9,712 bases of DNA from Spirochaetaceae bacterium (lineage in GTDB: Bacteria > Spirochaetota > Spirochaetia > Spirochaetales_E > Spirochaetaceae_B): NCBI GenBank assembly GCA_003249275.1, contig QKJO01000050.1:1-9712 (forward strand), read 5' to 3'. A model generated the notes under the pieces. The model was not told the origin of the DNA and made no database searches. It was given only the letters and a program-made list of their open reading frames with translations. The translations under genes and the position numbers were made by a program. Positions 7,488-9,712 of this stretch are shown piece after piece. Within the stretch, counting starts at the first letter, position 1. Every line of letters begins with the position of its first letter.

Positions 7488-9061
7488 TAACGCATTCCGG
7501 AAACATTGTAAATCTGAATGGGTTTTACCTTTCCTTTCACCTTGACCGAGTCCCTGGCTTCGATGATAAACCGGTCATCCAGATGCTTCCGCGTATCTTC
7601 GGTGATGATGATCTCTCCCGCTCCAGAGACTCCTTCCAGCCTGGCGGCAAGGTTCACCGTATCACCGATAACGGTGTAGTCCATTCTCCGGGAACTGCCG
7701 AGGTTTCCGGCCACAAGATCGCCCGTATGCATGCCGAATCCGACCTGAAGTCCCGAAGCATGACCCGTAAAAAAGTGACGGTCCTTCGCCTTTACCAGAT
7801 TCTGTATCTCCACAGCACAGGAAACAGCCTTGATGGCATCTTCCGTCTCATTGACCATCGGAACACCCCAGGCGGCCATGATACAGTCTCCGATGAACTT
7901 ATCGATGTAACCGCCGTACTTGATGACGATCTCAACCGCTTCCGTGAAATAGGCATTCAATACTTCAATGATGTATTCGGGAGATTTATCCTCCGAAAAG
8001 GATGTATAACCTCGTATATCGGCGAAAAATACTGTCGCATGCTTGGTTCCGCCTCCCGGTTTGACCATATCCGGTGAATCCATAAGATTCTGGACAATGT
8101 CATTGGAGAGGTAACGGGCAAACATGTCCTTGATCACACGTCTGTCTTCGGTGGCTACAGTTATGGATGCTTTCAGTTCCTGTTCCCGGGTCTGATCGGT
8201 GAACAGGAGGATCATTCCCCTGAATTTGCCCCGTTCACCCTTCAAGGGAGAAACATTGAGGGAAAAGTCCATATCCTTCTCATCTTTTGATCTTTTATAG
8301 ATGCCTTCGAGGCCGAGGACTTCCTGACCCTTCTCTCCGACCTTGAGAATGGCGTTGAGGATCTTTTTACTCAGCCCTTTGCTGAAATACTTGTCCAGGG
8401 GAACACCGATGGCCGATTCATCAAATCCCATGAACTCTTCAGCCATATGATTGAAGTACTGAATCCTGTTGTTCTCATCGGTCGTGATGAGAATATTGGT
8501 CATGGATTCGAATATGCTTTTCTGATAGCGCTCCAGATCCTCCACCTGTTTGACATAGTCCTTGAGCTCCTTGTAGAGCCGGGAATTCTGAAGCATACCG
8601 CTGGCCTGCTTCGTATAGGAATCCAGGAAATTGAAGCTGTTTTTGTTATAGGCGAACTCTTTTCTGGAGTTGAGGATCAGGATACCCAGTTTGGACGCCG
8701 CCGTATTGAGAGGAAGAGCAATCCCGCTGGACATCGACGGATTCAGGAACAGATCATTAAAGGGTCCTTCCCTTCTTTCCTGAAGAACCACGGATTTTCC
8801 GCATTCGTTGATAAATTCTATGAGTTCGGAATCGGAGGGAAGGATTTCCGGCACTTCAAATCCGCCTCTCCTGTACATGGACTTCAACTCTGATCTGCTG
8901 TCTGTCCGGTTTTTAAAAAGATAAAGAACTGCCAGATCTGATCTCGTAATGTCCAGAGACTGTTCGACCAGAATAGAGATAAGACTCTTGAAATCCCTCT
9001 CATCCGCCAGGAGAGCACTGGCACGAACCAGCTCATCCAGAACAAGAAGTTCCTTGACCAT
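7487..9061 (-). CDS. GAF-PAS class III adenylate cyclase (predicted soluble)
   Basis: A 524-residue protein probably makes cAMP from ATP. Order of parts: a GAF-like sensor domain (about 10-165), a PAS domain (about 178-290, with ILITTDENNRIQYFNHMAEE at 190-209), a helical linker (about 291-335, MFARYLSNDIVQNLM), and a class III cyclase domain (340-524). Catalytic positions are complete: metal-binding Asp348 (FFADIRGYTSF) and Asp392 (FIGDCIMAAWG), base-recognising Lys388, and transition-state Asn470 and Arg474 (GDTVNLAARLEG). The second base-recognising position is Thr463 (DYTVIGD), giving the Lys/Thr pair typical of subclass IIIb, whose studied members are adenylate cyclases, several bicarbonate-responsive. 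No signal peptide or membrane helix is seen. The start at 9061 has GGGAG (complement of 9069-9073) seven bases upstream; an ATG at 9066 is out of frame. What the GAF and PAS domains sense is not predictable from sequence. Confidence 0.93.
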   Translation of the reverse strand: MVKELLVLDELVRASALLADERDFKSLISILVEQSLDITRSDLAVLYLFKNRTDSRSELKSMYRRGGFEVPEILPSDSELIEFINECGKSVVLQERREGPFNDLFLNPSMSSGIALPLNTAASKLGILILNSRKEFAYNKNSFNFLDSYTKQASGMLQNSRLYKELKDYVKQVEDLERYQKSIFESMTNILITTDENNRIQYFNHMAEEFMGFDESAIGVPLDKYFSKGLSKKILNAILKVGEKGQEVLGLEGIYKRSKDEKDMDFSLNVSPLKGERGKFRGMILLFTDQTREQELKASITVATEDRRVIKDMFARYLSNDIVQNLMDSPDMVKPGGGTKHATVFFADIRGYTSFSEDKSPEYIIEVLNAYFTEAVEIVIKYGGYIDKFIGDCIMAAWGVPMVNETEDAIKAVSCAVEIQNLVKAKDRHFFTGHASGLQVGFGMHTGDLVAGNLGSSRRMDYTVIGDTVNLAARLEGVSGAGEIIITEDTRKHLDDRFIIEARDSVKVKGKVKPIQIYNVSGMR

Positions 9062-9106
9062 TTCATTGCTCCCTTATCACTTATGTAAATGAAAGATAAT
9101 TAATAA

Positions 9107-9136
9107 AATATAAGGCAGGAAAGAAGGATCTTACAA
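9107..9136 (-). promoter_or_regulatory. candidate sigma-70-like promoter of the cyclase gene
   Basis: On the minus strand TTGTAA (-35, plus positions 9131-9136) and TATATT (-10, plus positions 9107-9112) are separated by 18 nt. Matches to consensus are 4/6 and 5/6. Transcription would start near 9100, giving a leader of about 40 nt before the cyclase ATG. The region is AT-rich, so chance matches are possible. Confidence 0.5.
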
Positions 9137-9149
9137 GTAAATTATTTAC
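9137..9149. promoter_or_regulatory. palindrome GTAAAT-T-ATTTAC, possible operator
   Basis: A perfect 6-bp inverted repeat with a one-base centre abuts the -35 element of the candidate cyclase promoter on its upstream side. A third copy of the half-site GTAAAT occurs at 9085-9090, in the expected leader of the same transcript. The spacing and position would suit a small dimeric regulator, but the AT-rich context makes a chance origin quite possible. No regulator is identified. Confidence 0.35.
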
Positions 9150-9253
9150 ATCCTGTATTTTAACCGGCATTTAATATTTTTGTTCCCGTATGGAAATTCT
9201 ATCCTGTTTTTTCCGCTTTTCTGTTGTTCTCGTTCATTAGGATCGGTCCATTA

Positions 9254-9282
9254 TTGAGAAAGTAAGATCTCTGAAGTATGAT
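9254..9282 (+). promoter_or_regulatory. sigma-70-like promoter of the FHA gene
   Basis: TTGAGA (9254-9259, 5/6 to consensus) and TATGAT (9277-9282, 5/6) are separated by the ideal 17 nt. The start of transcription would be near 9289, about 20 nt before the ATG at 9311 and just before its GGGAGG ribosome-binding site (9301-9306). An in-frame ATG at 9278 lies inside the -10 box and would not be transcribed from this promoter. Confidence 0.65.
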
Positions 9283-9310
9283 ACAATTGTTTATATCCCC
9301 GGGAGGCATC

Positions 9311-9685
9311 ATGAAAGAGAAAACAGTCATACAGGAGAAAGGGAAGCGCAAGGAAACGTTTCTGAAAGAAAGGGCCGTACTTCTCGTTTTATCATCTCAG
9401 GGACTGGGAACTACCTATGTCATAGACAGGAATGACATTACAATCGGCAGGGATGAGTCCTGTGCAATTCGCCTATCTGACCCCGAAGTCAGTAGTGTCC
9501 ACTGCAGGATCTCCGTACCGGAGGAAAGAACATTCATCCTTGAAGATCTGGAGTCCACGAACGGAACGTTTCTGAACAGAAAACAACTTAAAAAACCTTC
9601 CCAGATATTTTACAGCGACAGGCTTGTAATCGGTAAAACTGTATTTCGTTTCTTTCTGGAAGAATCTTTAAACGAAACGATATAG
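9311..9685 (+). CDS. small FHA-domain protein
   Basis: A 124-residue, probably cytoplasmic protein is made of a basic N-terminal tail (about 1-21) and a single forkhead-associated domain (about 22-118) that should bind phosphothreonine peptides. The phosphopeptide-binding landmarks are all present: IGRDESC (45-51) with Arg47, SSVHC (61-65) with His64, and ESTNGTFLN (81-89) with Asn84. There is no kinase, transmembrane or secretion segment. The start at 9311 is chosen because GGGAGG sits 4 nt upstream and because the alternative ATG at 9278 falls within the promoter -10 element; the longer form would add 11 residues. Tail residues Thr5 and Thr17 could serve as phosphorylation sites for self or partner binding, which is speculation. 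It is followed 9 nt later by another gene in the same direction, so it is probably the first gene of an operon. Confidence 0.88.
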   Translation: MKEKTVIQEKGKRKETFLKERAVLLVLSSQGLGTTYVIDRNDITIGRDESCAIRLSDPEVSSVHCRISVPEERTFILEDLESTNGTFLNRKQLKKPSQIFYSDRLVIGKTVFRFFLEESLNETI

Positions 9686-9694
9686 GAGAGGGTC

Positions 9695-9712
9695 ATGTCA
9701 ACCGGAAAACTG
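9695..9712 (+). CDS. 5' end of a gene downstream of the FHA gene (partial)
   Basis: The ATG at 9695 follows a good ribosome-binding site (GGAGAGGG, 9685-9692) that starts at the last base of the FHA stop codon. Six codons are visible (Met-Ser-Thr-Gly-Lys-Leu) before the window ends. The short gap implies co-transcription with the FHA gene. The product cannot be identified from six residues. Confidence 0.6.

Noticed and set aside
7430..8893. Plus-strand open frames opposite the cyclase gene (7430-8077 and 8447-8893)
   Set aside because: The opposite strand encodes a clear cyclase with all catalytic residues; these frames have no motif of their own.
8884..9066. Small minus-strand open frame starting at the ATG at 9066
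   Set aside because: It overlaps the start of the cyclase gene in another frame, has no domain, and its ATG is only 2 nt from the GGGAG site that better fits the cyclase start.
9278..9310. Upstream ATG for the FHA protein
   Set aside because: It lies in the predicted -10 box and shows no ribosome-binding site, while ATG 9311 has GGGAGG just upstream.

Overview
The window appears to be bacterial chromosomal DNA of medium GC content with tightly packed genes. I see no insertion sequence, CRISPR array, tRNA, rRNA or phage gene. The mix of a class III cyclase with GAF and PAS domains, a membrane-anchored HEAT-repeat protein and a small FHA protein, next to a compact salvage operon, would fit a free-living spirochaete or similar environmental bacterium. 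That taxonomic guess is weak and rests on gene content alone.

Region 1 (1-4765, + strand) is a thiamine-precursor salvage operon: thiM, thiD, a sodium:solute symporter-family (SSS) transporter, thiE, and a divergent NRAMP-like transporter. Every internal junction is a 4-nt ATGA overlap, and the thiM start may overlap the end of an unseen upstream gene in the same way. ThiM phosphorylates the thiazole alcohol, ThiD phosphorylates hydroxymethylpyrimidine (HMP) twice, and ThiE joins the two into thiamine monophosphate. No de novo gene (thiC, thiG) is visible here, so the two coupled permeases are natural candidates for importing the precursors. The NRAMP-like protein has lost the DPGN metal-binding motif and is the most interesting object in the window.

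Region 2 (4769-4796) is a strong symmetric hairpin in the 36-nt gap between two converging transcription units. Its U-tract lies on the minus-strand side.

Region 3 (9061-4802, - strand) is a two-gene signalling unit. A GAF-PAS-cyclase protein with a complete class IIIb catalytic set is followed, after a 69-nt gap holding two hairpins, by an 871-residue HEAT-repeat protein with one N-terminal membrane helix. A plausible sigma-70-like promoter and a small palindrome precede the cyclase gene.

Region 4 (9062-9712) is a 249-nt divergent promoter region, then a short FHA-domain protein with a well-formed promoter, then the first six codons of another gene. The cyclase and FHA genes suggest a local cAMP and phospho-threonine signalling neighbourhood; this is inference.
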